Positions 11,313 to 21,682 of a stretch of DNA of 64,000 nt are shown here, in pieces. A program made the translations under genes and the position numbers. This DNA comes from Simplicillium sp. C3G150-2 (Eukaryota; Ascomycota; Sordariomycetes; Hypocreales; Cordycipitaceae). Below the pieces are notes generated by a model. The model was not told the origin of the DNA, made no database searches, and saw nothing but the letters and a program-made list of their open reading frames with translations. Each line of letters opens with the position of its first letter. Within the stretch, counting starts at the first letter, position 1. The DNA is taken from assembly GCA_022702485.1 (NCBI GenBank), contig JAJIYY010000006.1:2108001-2172000 (forward strand), read 5' to 3'.

Positions 11313-11911
11313 AATGTTGTTGATGATTCATTTGCCGTTGTCAAAAGGGAACTGGATTTTTCGAGCGGGAACATGGTGAATACTTATATTTGGATTTTTA
11401 CACTGGCGTATGTCTAATTTAAAATAGCTGCCTTGATGCGCTTCAAACTGGTCTTTACGGCTGCAATTACTTCGGGATGCCGCATGGCAAGCATCTACCA
11501 TGTCGGGCAACAGAATTCGTCACGTACCAGTCGTTATGTAATACGCGAGTGAGATTCTTGCCACTCTGCTGAGATCTAGGGCTGTGCAGTCTTGGCGTGG
11601 CTATTTACCACGAATGGATATTGATCGACCCCGATACTTCCGGAGAGTTGCGCTGACACGAGTATTGCCAGATCAGCGTCGCCTAGGGTCCAAATTAACA
11701 TTGACCGCGGCTTATTCCTGCATCATCCAAGATTTATACAATAGATCCACTTGAGCGAAGGGAACGGCAAGGCATTGCGTTTACTCGGTTGACACGCGAA
11801 TATCGCAGTCCCTGAGGACTCTGCAAGGACATGACATTTCAAATGGAATCCATTTGGACGTTTATTTCTGTCTTTTCTAAACGTAAATTGTAACACTAAA
11901 TAGAACATTAA
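11313..11911. other. Intergenic, about 0.6 kb
   Basis: Promoter of the FAD oxidoreductase and the 3' side of the next minus-strand gene. No gene is seen. Confidence 0.55.
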
Positions 11912-13620
11912 CTACGTAGCCTCATCAACACTATTCGTCACTATATCTTGCTCCTTGATCAAGCCAGCCAAATGCGCCGTTGCGTCCTGTAGTTCTTGCT
12001 CAGTAGGAAGATTAACCACCATAAGGTACAAAACGTCCTGTTCGATCAACTTCTTAAAAACAGTCATAGCTGGCCCATCAATAGGCTCGCCATTTTCAGT
12101 CGGCTTTTTTCCTTGAACAAGGTTCACGGCCATACGACGACCCTGTCCGACAAGTGTATCAACTCCAGGAACGGCAATAGCACCACCAGTTACCAATGAT
12201 ATCAGTGACCCGCTATTCGCAGGGTGATTGGGATCGTTGAATCGCGACTTGAGAGGTTTTTGGTCTGTGGCAGGCTTGACCAGCTTGGAATCCGGATGTT
12301 TTGCTTCCTGTGCAAATGTCAGCTGAAGCTATGTACCGAATTCCGACACCTTCCGACAGCAACTTACATAGAACGCATTGGATCTCTTGTCCTGGTACTC
12401 TTCAACCCATCCATTGACAGAACGGATCCTATCCCCAAGCTGACGGGATCCCTGCTGCCCACCAGCAGCTACGCTGGCTGGTTGAGGGTAAACGAGCGCA
12501 GCAGACTCTGGCAATTTCAGGCTCCCACGTGTTTTGCCGCTTGAGAGCTGGCTCCAATTCTTCCAGGTCTTGCTTATTTTCGATTCGCTTGGACTATCAG
12601 ACGCTCTGTTAATTGCGGCCTCCATGCTCTGAGAAGTAATTTCTGCAGGGTTGCTCGTCTGAGCCAAGTCGTCGTCGCCGTTCATCAGCTGTTTGGAAAA
12701 GAGCTGGCCCAACACCCCCATACCCTGGCCGCGGTAGTCGTCTTTAAACGTCATCAACATGGCGCAAAGCCCTCGTGGCATAAAGAGCTCGCGGTTTGCG
12801 AGGTCGAGAAAGCTGTTCTTGCGATGGCGCATCTGGAACTCTTTGGCCGTTCCTGCGACGACGGCCGTCACGGCGCCGACGATGCTGGCCACGGGGAAGG
12901 GAAGGGCGCCAACGACCTGTGCTGCAACGAAAACAGCTTCGAGCCATCCATCGCACTACCTTGGTTAGTTGGCAATTTGTCAAACAAAAAAAACTACCAG
13001 AAGAAAGAACAAGGGGAGAGGAAAAAAGAAGAAAATGTGAATAAAAAATGACAACGAACCCGATTGACTGTGTTCAGGTGCTGAATGAACTGAAGGAAAG
13101 TTTGCTCCGAAATACCGCAATCATTCAAGCAGGGAGCATAGGCTGGCGCAAACCCTCGGTTCCTTTGCTTAGCCCGACGCTGCGGGATGATTACCGGGCA
13201 AGCTAGAGGGTGCAGATTTGACATGAGTTGAGGTGGTGGTGGTCCAGCCATACCCACTAGCTGCCGGGTCATGGCTTCTCGCTCTTTGACTTTCTCTTCT
13301 TCAGTGGTCGCATCTTGATATGCAATGGCAGCATGGTGGGCATTATGGGCAGGTAATCGTGGCTCGATATTGACTGGTTCGGCCAGAGTTTCGCCAGCTG
13401 TGGTAGCGTTGTTCTCACAGCCATGTCCGTGCTTGCCGCCAAGATAGTTGTCGCAGGTACAATTTTCCAAGTGAATGTCATCAGAAGATAGTTCAGACAC
13501 ATCATTATCAGGTGCAGTTTTGGGATCCTGGGTAGCGTTTGATCGGTCATTCAGGGCGTGTACTGCTTCTGAAGCCATGCCCAGGCCGTAGCGCATGCCT
13601 TTGACAAGCAATAAAGGCAT
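11912..13620 (-). CDS. Conserved fungal protein of unknown function with hydrophobic central helices
   Basis: I recognise no named domain. Exons 13620-13060, 12955-12368 and 12307-11912 are each a whole number of codons and give 514 residues. The N-terminal half is polar and Cys/His-containing (CTCDNYLGGKHGHGC). It ends in a block I have seen in other fungal unknowns: RGFAPAYAPCLNDCGISEQ, then TFLQFIQHLNTVN. After the first intron comes a hydrophobic stretch, WLEAVFVAAQVVGALPFPVA to VTAVVAGTA (about residues 190-220), then NSFLDLANRELFMPRGL. The C-terminus contains a hydrophobic LVTGGAIAVPGVDTL stretch and an acidic end. There is no signal peptide. Membrane association is possible from the hydrophobic helices; this is inference. 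The ATG at 13620 is the first in the open frame. Confidence 0.8.
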
Positions 13621-14261
13621 GGTGGGCTAGATAAAAGACAAGATGAATACAGTATCAGACTAACAATATGAATTTCAAGAAGGATATGGAAAGATACAAT
13701 TTACGAGTAATATTATCAAATATATAGGCACTTTCAACTTGCTGTGTTCCCGATTATTGGTGTCTAGTCTAATTACTGTGTGGTGTGCAGCAATCAATTA
13801 CCCAATTAGGATAAAAACACTGCCAAGACTTTTGCGTCAGCGACAGCAAACAAATTCAGCTCAGGAGGTCAGCATAGTCCACGATGTACTAGTTACAGCA
13901 AGCGGATAAAAATACCCTGAAAGTAATGCTGATTGATTAATTGTGTTGCCTGCGCCTGAGAATAATTGCGGTACATGAGCAACACACCCACCAACATGTT
14001 TCAGCAGACAGCACGGGAATTGGCGCTGGAGCGCGGTTACATCACAATCGGGTCGTCGGCCACATCAGGCCTAGTCGATCGCATCGAGTCTCGGTCGTGC
14101 GGAGCTGCTGTCCTGTTTTGCCTGATGTCTCGTCTTGTTTACGCTAGCACTGCACCTTGAGAGCGCAATCTCCCAAATCTCCCTTTGCCTGAATCTCCGT
14201 TCCTACACCATCGCTTCACTTCACTCCATCAATCAATCACTCGATTCTTCATCAATCAATC
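13621..14261. other. Divergent promoter region
   Basis: Lies between the unknown gene (minus) and the MAPEG gene (plus). The last 120 bases before the MAPEG start are CT-rich with repeated TCAATCAATCA. Open frames at 13941-14160 are short and without features. Confidence 0.5.
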
Positions 14262-14723
14262 ATGGCAACCATCCAACTCGGCCTCACCTCCCCCGGCCTC
14301 ATCGGCCCCGTCATCGGCCTCAACCTCTGGACTTTTGTCATGCAAGGATGGATGTACTCTGTCCGTCTGCCCGCCCTCGCCGACAAGCAATGGGGCGTCG
14401 AGGCCACCCCCGAAATGACCCCCAACGACATGGCGACCAAGCTGCCTCCCCAAGTGCGCTGGAAGGCCGAAAACTACAACCACTTGCACGAGCAGCCGAC
14501 TACTTTCTACGCGGTCGCGCTGTCGCTGGCTATCCTGGGCGTGGACGACAAGTACACTGTCGGCGCGGCGTGGGCGTACACGGCGATTCGCATCGTGCAT
14601 AGTTTTGTGCAGGCGACGAGCAACAAGATCATGTTGAGGTTCAAGATTTTCAGCTTGTCGTCGGTTACGTTGGCGGGGTTGGCTGCCAGAGCTGCGTACA
14701 TTCTCATCAAGAACAGAAAGTAG
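14262..14723 (+). CDS. MAPEG-family integral membrane protein
   Basis: MAPEG proteins are small four-helix membrane enzymes, often glutathione-dependent transferases or peroxidases. The single exon encodes 153 residues, the usual size. Helix 1 is PGLIGPVIGLNLWTFVMQGW. A polar loop follows with RLPALADKQWGVEA and the typical WKAENYNHLHEQPTTFYAVA segment, which corresponds to the conserved N-x-x-E-x-x-x-x-F motif. Two further hydrophobic helices follow (LSLAILGVDD to YTAIRIVHSF, and SLSSVTLAGLAARAAYILI), with the family's RI-HS element between. The basic C-terminus KNRK could retain it in the ER. The start ATG is the first after a run of TCAATCAATC. The substrate cannot be inferred. Confidence 0.9.
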   Translation: MATIQLGLTSPGLIGPVIGLNLWTFVMQGWMYSVRLPALADKQWGVEATPEMTPNDMATKLPPQVRWKAENYNHLHEQPTTFYAVALSLAILGVDDKYTVGAAWAYTAIRIVHSFVQATSNKIMLRFKIFSLSSVTLAGLAARAAYILIKNRK

Positions 14724-15032
14724 CTGCGGACACTTGATGGGCTTGCTGGATAAGATTAGTTGTCTGGATATTTATTTGGATACTGGACGAGAATAATTGT
14801 CTGGATTAGTTGGATACTAGATACGAAATGCTGTCTGGATTTTGTTATGTTAGTCAATTATCATTTTCAACGAGAATGCACACATTGCTATGCAGTGTTC
14901 CATTTTAGGTGCGGCAGCTTACCCATTTTCGGATGCGTCGAGCAGCTACGCCAGGTCCAAAAAAATGAAACAACATGTCCTAAAGAGCGAAAAGAAAATT
15001 TCCCATATCTATTAAATCAATTGCCAGTCTCG
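14724..15032. other. Convergent 3' region
   Basis: The AT-rich spacer between the ends of the MAPEG gene (plus) and the Clr5-ankyrin gene (minus). GATTAGTTG/GGATACT(A)GA-like words recur at 14755-14840. No gene is seen. Confidence 0.55.
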
Positions 15033-18000
15033 CTAGTCCTTTTTTACTAGCCACTCTTCCAAGTACTTTGCAATGACGTGGAAGCCGCTATGAGTCGCCA
15101 GAGTCGCTGCCGACTGGATTCGTCGCCCAAGAGTTTGCGGCTCCTTGTCATGACATAACATCTTGTAAACACATTCTAAACGGCCGTTCTGCGCTGCAAA
15201 CTCCAAAGCTGTCATGCGGTGTACCCCGGCGCCTGGTGCATTCACATCAGCACCGTGATGCAAGAGCAGGTCGACAATGCGTTCGTAACCTATCTCAACA
15301 GCGTATTGCAATGGCGTAACAAGGTAATATCCGGTCCTGGATTTACATAAACATCGGGGTCCAGGTGGATGATTTATCTGTGCTCCCTTTTGGATGAAAA
15401 TGCGAACAATGGCGGGTAACCCACCACAAATCGCTTTGTAGAGCAGCTTATCATATGGAATAGTATTGTTGAAGGAATGATTATCTGCGACAACGTTGAT
15501 CAAAGCCTCAACAACGCTAACTTGGCCGCTACAGGCTGCCGTCTCCAGTGCTTTAGTAAAACTTGTCTCGGGATGGAAAGGTAGTCCAAAACGCAGCAAT
15601 CGCTGTAGTAGCTGTAGATCACCATTTTTTGCTGCCATTTGAAGCGCGCAAAAATCTCTGAAATAAAACCCGGGATCGTGAGCAAGCAACATATTCACTA
15701 TTGTATCATTCTTGCTCCCAATTGCTTTCGCTAGTGGTTGTTCGTCGCTTCTGTCGTCAGTACTGACGTATTTGGCTGTTAACCCCGAAGAGAGTAGAAG
15801 TCGAATTACGTCTAGCCTGTTGGCCTCTACGGCGTTTGTCAAGCCTATGATTGAAGCAGGGCTGTCAACATTTGCGCCAGCCGCTATCAGCATGCGGATT
15901 ATAGCAACATTTCCAGAGTAGATAGCAACAGCTAGAGGTGACGTTCTCGGGTTGCTCCCTGGCAGGTCAACATGAGCATCCCCATCGATAAGTATGCGAA
16001 CTAGCTTCTCATTTTGTTTCGAAATGGCGGCGGTAAATGCAGACCATCCATAATTGTCTGCTATATTAGGGTCTCCCCCCACGCTCAGGAGTAGCTGAAC
16101 TAGATCAGGGGAGTCGTGGGACACTGCACCAAGTAAAGGCGTTGAACCGAATTCGTCTGCTAGTGTTGGACTCGCTCCTCTTCGAAGTAGTAGCTCGAGC
16201 GTTTCACAGCTACTATACTGTGCTGCTGCGTGAGCATAGGCCACAGGTATATGTTCGTTCTCGTTATAACGTTTTGTCGGATCAGCTCCGTAGGCTATTA
16301 GTGTCTCAACAACATCATGCTTCCCAGAACAAATTGCCTCGAACAGTACTGTAGAGTCCAAATATCTCTCTGTTGACAGTGTATTAGGATTCGCACCATG
16401 CCTTAAAAGTAGACGGACGAGTTCGACATTGCCAGAACGGGCGGCCAAGTGCAAGCAGGTCTCGCCGTGCATCGACGTATCTTCTTCAACATTAGCTCCT
16501 CTTTCGATCAACTCGCTTGCAAGCTTGGCATATCCCATCTTTGAAGCAGCCTGCAAGGCAGTTCTCCCAAATAGCCAGCCGCTAGAGCCCTTGACGTCTG
16601 CCTTCTTATCAAGCAGATATTCAACAACATCAAGGTCACCAGAAAGTATTGCTGCTTGGAGCGCAGTAAGCCCATAGTGATCGTGTGCTGCAAAATTTAT
16701 ATCTGCCCCATTATCAATCAATAACTTGACGATCTCCATGTTGCCTCGCTGCATACATGCCACTTGGAGCGCAGTGCCAACACCACCCATCATATTAATG
16801 GAGGGGTGGTGCTTTAGTAATGAGTGAACCATTGCAACATTTTTGTTTGCTGCCGCAGATTGAAGTGGCGAATAGAGTAGCGCTTGTTCACTGAGCCGCG
16901 AATAATAGTCGTCGTCACTATCATTCCAGCGCAAGAACTCTTCGTAGGACGATAGAGCGCTCTCAGAGTCTGAGTCGTCATCTGAATCGCTTTTGGATTC
17001 ATATAGCATATGGGCTTTATAGTCGGACGAGAACAGTCTGTGAAAATCGAAACCATCAACGGTCGCGCCCTCGTAAAGTAAAACCTCGACCATAGCGATA
17101 TCGTTTCTCTTTGCAGCATACTGCAGCGGTGTGACAAGGAACATGTGATCGCCAGTTCTCTTTGCCACTGCAATATCTGCTACATAATCTGATCCAATAG
17201 GGAGATTGACGTCCGCGCCCGCATCGATCACCATCTTTACCATATCGGCATTGCAGCACCTCGCCGCGGTTTGGAGTGCTGTAACCGACCGCGGGCTCTG
17301 GTGGTGACTGACACGAGCACCAGATGAAAGAAGTAGCTTAGATACCTCTACTTCATTTAACTCTAGTGCTCTATTGAGAACTGAAGAAAAACCAACATAC
17401 TCTGGTATTGGCACATTTACGTCGGCACCGTGCTCAATCAGTAGCTGTATTGTACTGAGACAAAGCCGGGGCCCCTCCGAGGCAATGTCTAAACTTGACT
17501 GGCGATTAATTGGACAGCCCTTAATGGGTGTGTCAATTATTTTCGCACCAAAAGTTAGCAGCAAGCGAACCATGGCAGGATTAGCTGCTTTGATCGCTGT
17601 GTGAAGTGGTGGTACTCGACGTCCGGACCAAAAAATGGATCCGTCATATGAAATACTCGGAATTGAATTAGGGTTAAGTCCTTTGGCAAGTATAGCGGCA
17701 GCAATAACTGTGTCTCCCTCATGTACGGCGCAGTTGAAAAGAAGGCTTGCAAATATAGTCGTGCTGGGGAGTTGACTGTCCATTAATAGTTCGACAATCC
17801 AGAGAAGTCGCTGATCTGAGATCCATTTCATTATCTCACATAAACTTGATGTAGGAAGGATGTTATTCGAAGCCAAGTAGACCACATAGAAAAGCAGCTG
17901 AACGGGTGCAGCCATTCTAGAGAGGGTTGGAGGTAGGGCAATGTTCTCAATCAAACCGTTTTGCTCAAGCTTAGTTACAGCTAGTAGATAGGGGCAAGAA

Positions 18001-18856
18001 AACTGTGAAACAGCGAATTGTTGTGGACTGAATGTGTCAAACATTGAAGGGACGAGCATCTCAGCTAAGCAAACAACTATGATCTTGTTAGAGCCCCATC
18101 ATAATCATTGATTTTGCAAAGGCTGTAAAACGTACAATGGTCCTCAAACCATTCAGAAAATTTTATTATTGGTGCTGGCGGATGATATCCTTGTATCGCG
18201 TTTGAAGCGCTTGGGTACGGCAAAGCGGCATGGTCGTCGAAGTGTGGGGGGGTGCGAACGATAATATTATCTGACGAGGCACGACCTACACATGCATTGG
18301 TTAGCAGGGCATTATAATTTCAAGATAGTTGCGTACTGACAGGAAAGTTGAGCTTCGTTATTCGGGTCATCTCGCCCCTTGGTTGTTCGTCTGGGCTTCT
18401 TGTGCCGGGTAGACTGTTGTTGCATAGACTGGTTTGAAGCCTCTTCTTTCAGCTTTCTTTTCTGGGCCCTTGCTATCGCTGTGGCGGTTTTTTGTAGCTT
18501 TTTCAGGGAAAGAGGTCGCTCTCCAAAGAAGACTTCACTCTGTTTCCCCTCTCGCTGTCGCTTTTGAACCATGTCGTGTGCTTCCACCTGCTGTTTCGTT
18601 TTGACATTTTTCTGTAAATTCCAATGTTTTCCCCCGACCTGGGTGTTCAGCTGATGTTTACTTAAACTTTGTCAATATGCCTTTCTCCATGTATAATTAA
18701 TTATAACGAGACACACCTGGGACGGAAATTGTGCTTCTCGTCAAGATATTGAAGCATCTGCACCACTGTACAGTCTTGATAAAGAGTAGTGATTACTGCT
18801 CTGTACTCCTCCCACTCCTCTTGCGAGATGTCTCTGTTACGAGCAGTGGATTCCAT
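15033..18856 (-). CDS. Clr5-domain ankyrin-repeat protein, 1213 residues
   Basis: Exons 18856-18717, 18660-18341, 18285-18136 and 18064-15033 join in frame (3642 nt). The first 65 residues form a Clr5 domain, a fungal N-terminal domain named after S. pombe Clr5: ISQEEWEEYRAVITTLYQD, MLQYLDEKHNFRPSKHQL and WNLQKNVK. A basic, Lys/Arg-rich linker follows (RPLSLKKLQKTATAIARAQK, RHKKPRRTTK) that could direct it to the nucleus. Residues about 205-330 form a helical region of unknown fold. The rest is a long series of ankyrin repeats (TALQAA, TPLQYA, LLLRRGA, VKLLIDNGADINF), roughly 20 units. The large downstream open frame alone starts at an internal ATG (18059) and would miss the Clr5 domain. A role in chromatin or stress signalling is possible, but nothing here proves it. 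It is transcribed divergently from the small membrane protein at 19411. Confidence 0.88.
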
Positions 18857-19410
18857 TGTTTTGAAAGATGCCGTATCGACCTAATCGCAACCGATCTGGG
18901 CATCAGCACCTTTTGAAGTTTACCGCTGAGGCCAGAATCGTAAGGGGCTTGGAAGGTGGCTGACGGCCGGACCAATTAGACGTGCAGACGCGCAGGCAAG
19001 CGCTGCGACTTGAGACAACGAAGGAGCTGAGCCTGGGCCGAAATCGTAACAAACAACCAGGCAGAACGAGCACCAGCCTCACTTTTTTAAAATCTTTGCC
19101 GGGGCGAGAATCGTAACTTGGAATAGGCCATGTTACCTTGAAGGGAATAGCCAAAATTGCGGTCTGGCTGATTTGGTAGTCGGTACTTGCGTAAATCGTA
19201 ACAATCTGAATATTTCCATACCATTTCTGCTTTGTGCTTTGACTGACTTGGCCATCTCCTGGCCAGAATCGTAACCTGGCCGCATATTTATAGCATGGCC
19301 GCGGCCATACTTCCCAAGGGTACTACCTGCCAGCTTTGCAAGGACTGTTCCAAGACAGAAAAGAAATTTGATTGTTTTTAATTTAGAAAAGCGCTCTTCA
19401 CTTTTGCGTC
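18857..19410. promoter_or_regulatory. Shared divergent promoter with five AATCGTAA boxes
   Basis: AATCGTAAC occurs on the plus strand at 19042, 19109, 19194 and 19267, and AATCGTAAG at 18936. All have the same orientation and are 67-106 bp apart. Flanks are often GGCC/GGGC plus GA or A before the box. The surrounding DNA is not otherwise repeated, so this looks like a set of binding sites rather than a minisatellite. A TATTTATA (19285-19292) lies about 120 bp before the ATG of the plus-strand membrane-protein gene. Confidence 0.6.
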
Positions 19411-19725
19411 ATGCACCAGCTTTCGCCCGAAGGGGCCTTTTCGCTTGTCGGTGTGTTGCTCAGCATCCCAGCTGTGGCTGTTCTATTATGGACTTTGTGT
19501 CGCAAGTGCTTCGCCAGATATTGGACAGGTAAAGTAAAAGAAATATTTCGAATTTCCTCATGAATTCGGACTAAATCTTTTTTATAAGGCCGTACAGATA
19601 CTAGCGAGCAGAGAATTCCACTGGCTGTACAAGGCGAGACAGCTTACCATCCGTACGCACTGCTTGCTGTCCGAAATGATGCATCGCGTCAGGCCGAAGG
19701 GACTGTCTTGACAATTATTTCCTGA
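19411..19725 (+). CDS. Small single-pass membrane protein, 84 residues
   Basis: Not recognised as a known family, and easily missed because neither exon is long. Exon 1 (19411-19528) and exon 2 (19589-19725) are joined through a GTAAAG donor and a pyrimidine-rich TTTTTTATAAG acceptor, and close in frame. The N-terminus (MHQLSPEGA) is followed by one hydrophobic helix, FSLVGVLLSIPAVAVLLWTL (residues 11-30). A basic RKCFARYW stop-transfer cluster comes next, then a roughly 45-residue polar tail with EQRIPLAVQGETAYHPYALL. No cleavable signal peptide is evident, so the tail is probably cytosolic. A TATA-like box lies about 120 bp upstream. It faces the Clr5-ankyrin gene across a promoter with repeated AATCGTAA boxes, which suggests co-regulation. 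Function unknown. Confidence 0.5.
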
Positions 19726-20131
19726 AACAAATTACCTGGTTTATATTGGCCACTATGTTCTGGGCTTTCGAGAAACGACAAGAGGCTACTTTGGTTTATG
19801 TAGTAGGTAGAAAATCTGCAAATAGTAATGTTGATGCAGAATGCGCTGTTTGACAACTACGATATCACCGCGGCTTTATGGCTACTAATTAATTCCCTGC
19901 AGTAGCTCCGCTGAAAATAGCCCTCTTAGTATTAGCTCTCATAATTAGCTCGCAGCTGACAGCGATTTTGCCCACTGTAAAATACCGCGATAAGATCGCA
20001 CTAACACTATGACTACAGGTGCGCCATTACCACGTCCGGTCGCGGGGCATCACCAGCGGGGCATTTCTCTTTTGACTCTTTTCTTGACTCTTCTCTTTTT
20101 TTAAGTTCTTCATCAACACCACACATCAACA
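19726..20131. other. Intergenic upstream of the aspartate-semialdehyde dehydrogenase gene
   Basis: AT-rich with several AATTA words (19880-19950). A CT-rich stretch (20060-20105) directly precedes the next gene's start. No gene is seen. Confidence 0.5.
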
Positions 20132-21323
20132 ATGCCCGAATTACCCCCCAAGAAATGCGGTAAGCTTCTGACCACTTCTCTCTCTCATATTCAACTGTCC
20201 TAATTGTATCCAGGCGTCCTTGGAGCCACCGGCTCCGTAGGCCAACGCTTCATCCTCCTCCTCTCCCAACACCCCAACCTCACCCTCCACGCCATCGGCG
20301 CCTCCTCCCGCTCCGCCGGCAAGAAATACTCAGACGCCGTGCGCTGGAAACAAGCCTCTCCCATTGGCTCCGTCGCGTCCATGATTGTTCGCGAATGCAA
20401 AGCCTCCGAATTCACCGACTGCGACGTTGTCTTCTCCGGGCTCGACTCCGACGTTGCGGGAGACATCGAGATGGAATTCCTCAAGGCTGAGATCCCCGTC
20501 TTCTCCAACGCAAAAAACTACCGCCGCGACCCTCTTGTCCCTCTCGTCGTCCCCACCGTCAACCTTTCTCACCTAGACCTCATCCCGCACCAGCGATCCG
20601 TCCACAAACTCTCCAAGGGCTTTTTGGTCTGCAACTCCAACTGTGCGGTGATTGGACTCGTGGGACCCTTTGCCGCCCTCCAAGCTGCGTTTGGACCCAT
20701 TGACACTGTCAGCATCGTTACCATGCAGGCTGTCTCGGGAGCGGGATACCCCGGTGTCAGCTCGATGGATATGATTGATAATGTGGTGCCCTTCATCTCG
20801 GGTGAGGAAGATAAGCTCGAGACGGAGGCGCGCAAGATCCTTGGAGGGCTCAACGAGGCCAAGACACAGTTTGTCGACCAAGATGGTCTCCGTGTCTCCG
20901 CGTCGTGTAATAGAGTTCCCGTCCTCGATGGCCACACCGCCTGCGTCAGTCTCAAGTTCAAGAACCAGCCCCCTCCCAAGGTGGAGGACATCAAGGCCGC
21001 TCTGAGGAACTACAAGAGCGAGGCGCAGGCGCTGGGTTGTCCCTCTGCCCCCGAGCCGTGCATCAAGGTCTTTGATGAGGATGATCGTCCTCAGCCTAGA
21101 CTCGATAGGGATTTGGGCAACGGCTATACTGTTAGCGTGGGTCGTGTGCGCGAGGACGAGAGTGGCATCTTTGATCTCAAGTTTGTTGCTCTCAGCCATA
21201 ACAGTAAGTTGCACTCACCACAATTATACATGGTCTATTTTTCTAACTTGTCTAGCCGTCATTGGTGCTGCTGGCTCCTCCATCCTCAATGCCGAGGCTG
21301 CCATCCTCAAGGGATACATCTAA
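20132..21323 (+). CDS. hom2: Aspartate-semialdehyde dehydrogenase
   Basis: It reduces aspartyl phosphate to aspartate semialdehyde with NADPH, the branch step to homoserine, threonine, methionine and isoleucine. Exons 20132-20159, 20214-21203 and 21256-21323 join in frame to 361 residues. The first exon is only ten codons (MPELPPKKCG) and the NADP-binding motif GVLGATGSVGQRF is completed across the intron. Other family motifs are FSGLDSDVAGDIE, FSNAKNYR, LVCNSNCAVIG with the catalytic Cys, MQAVSGAGYPGV, and the late CNRVPVLDGHTACVS segment with the expected active-site His. The C-terminus AAGSSILNAEAAILKGYI is typical. Length and motifs match fungal Hom2. Cytosolic; no targeting peptide. Confidence 0.97.
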
Positions 21324-21682
21324 ACAAAGTAAAATACAAAAGTGCAATCTGGGATAGACACGGGCAAATCAAAAATAGACCAAAATTTCAAAACATCTAC
21401 AAATCACAATATCAAAAAGTACAAATTACATTCACAGCTTCAATCTAACCAAAGATTTGTCAATGTACCTGTATTGTGCTGTAACATTACCACAGCTCGT
21501 ATCTATCTCTGATCAATGGGTATAACATTCACCACTCCCCATGCCATTCCATGCCACCATACCACCATGCCTCCCCAACACAAGTCAAAATCCCACATTG
21601 TAGAAACTCAAATCCTTCGCTAATCGTCATAAACAATCCCACAACTCCATGCAACTTTAAAATTCAAAAAGAAAACACCCCT
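21324..21682. other. Convergent 3' region
   Basis: The spacer between the ends of the hom2-type gene (plus) and the RING gene (minus). CCATGCCA/CCACCAT words recur at 21538-21570. No gene is seen. Confidence 0.55.

Noticed and set aside
18936..19275. Reading the AATCGTAA array as a CRISPR or tandem minisatellite
   Set aside because: Only a 9-base core is shared, spacing varies and the spacers are unrelated in length and sequence; in a fungal genome a promoter site array is the better fit.
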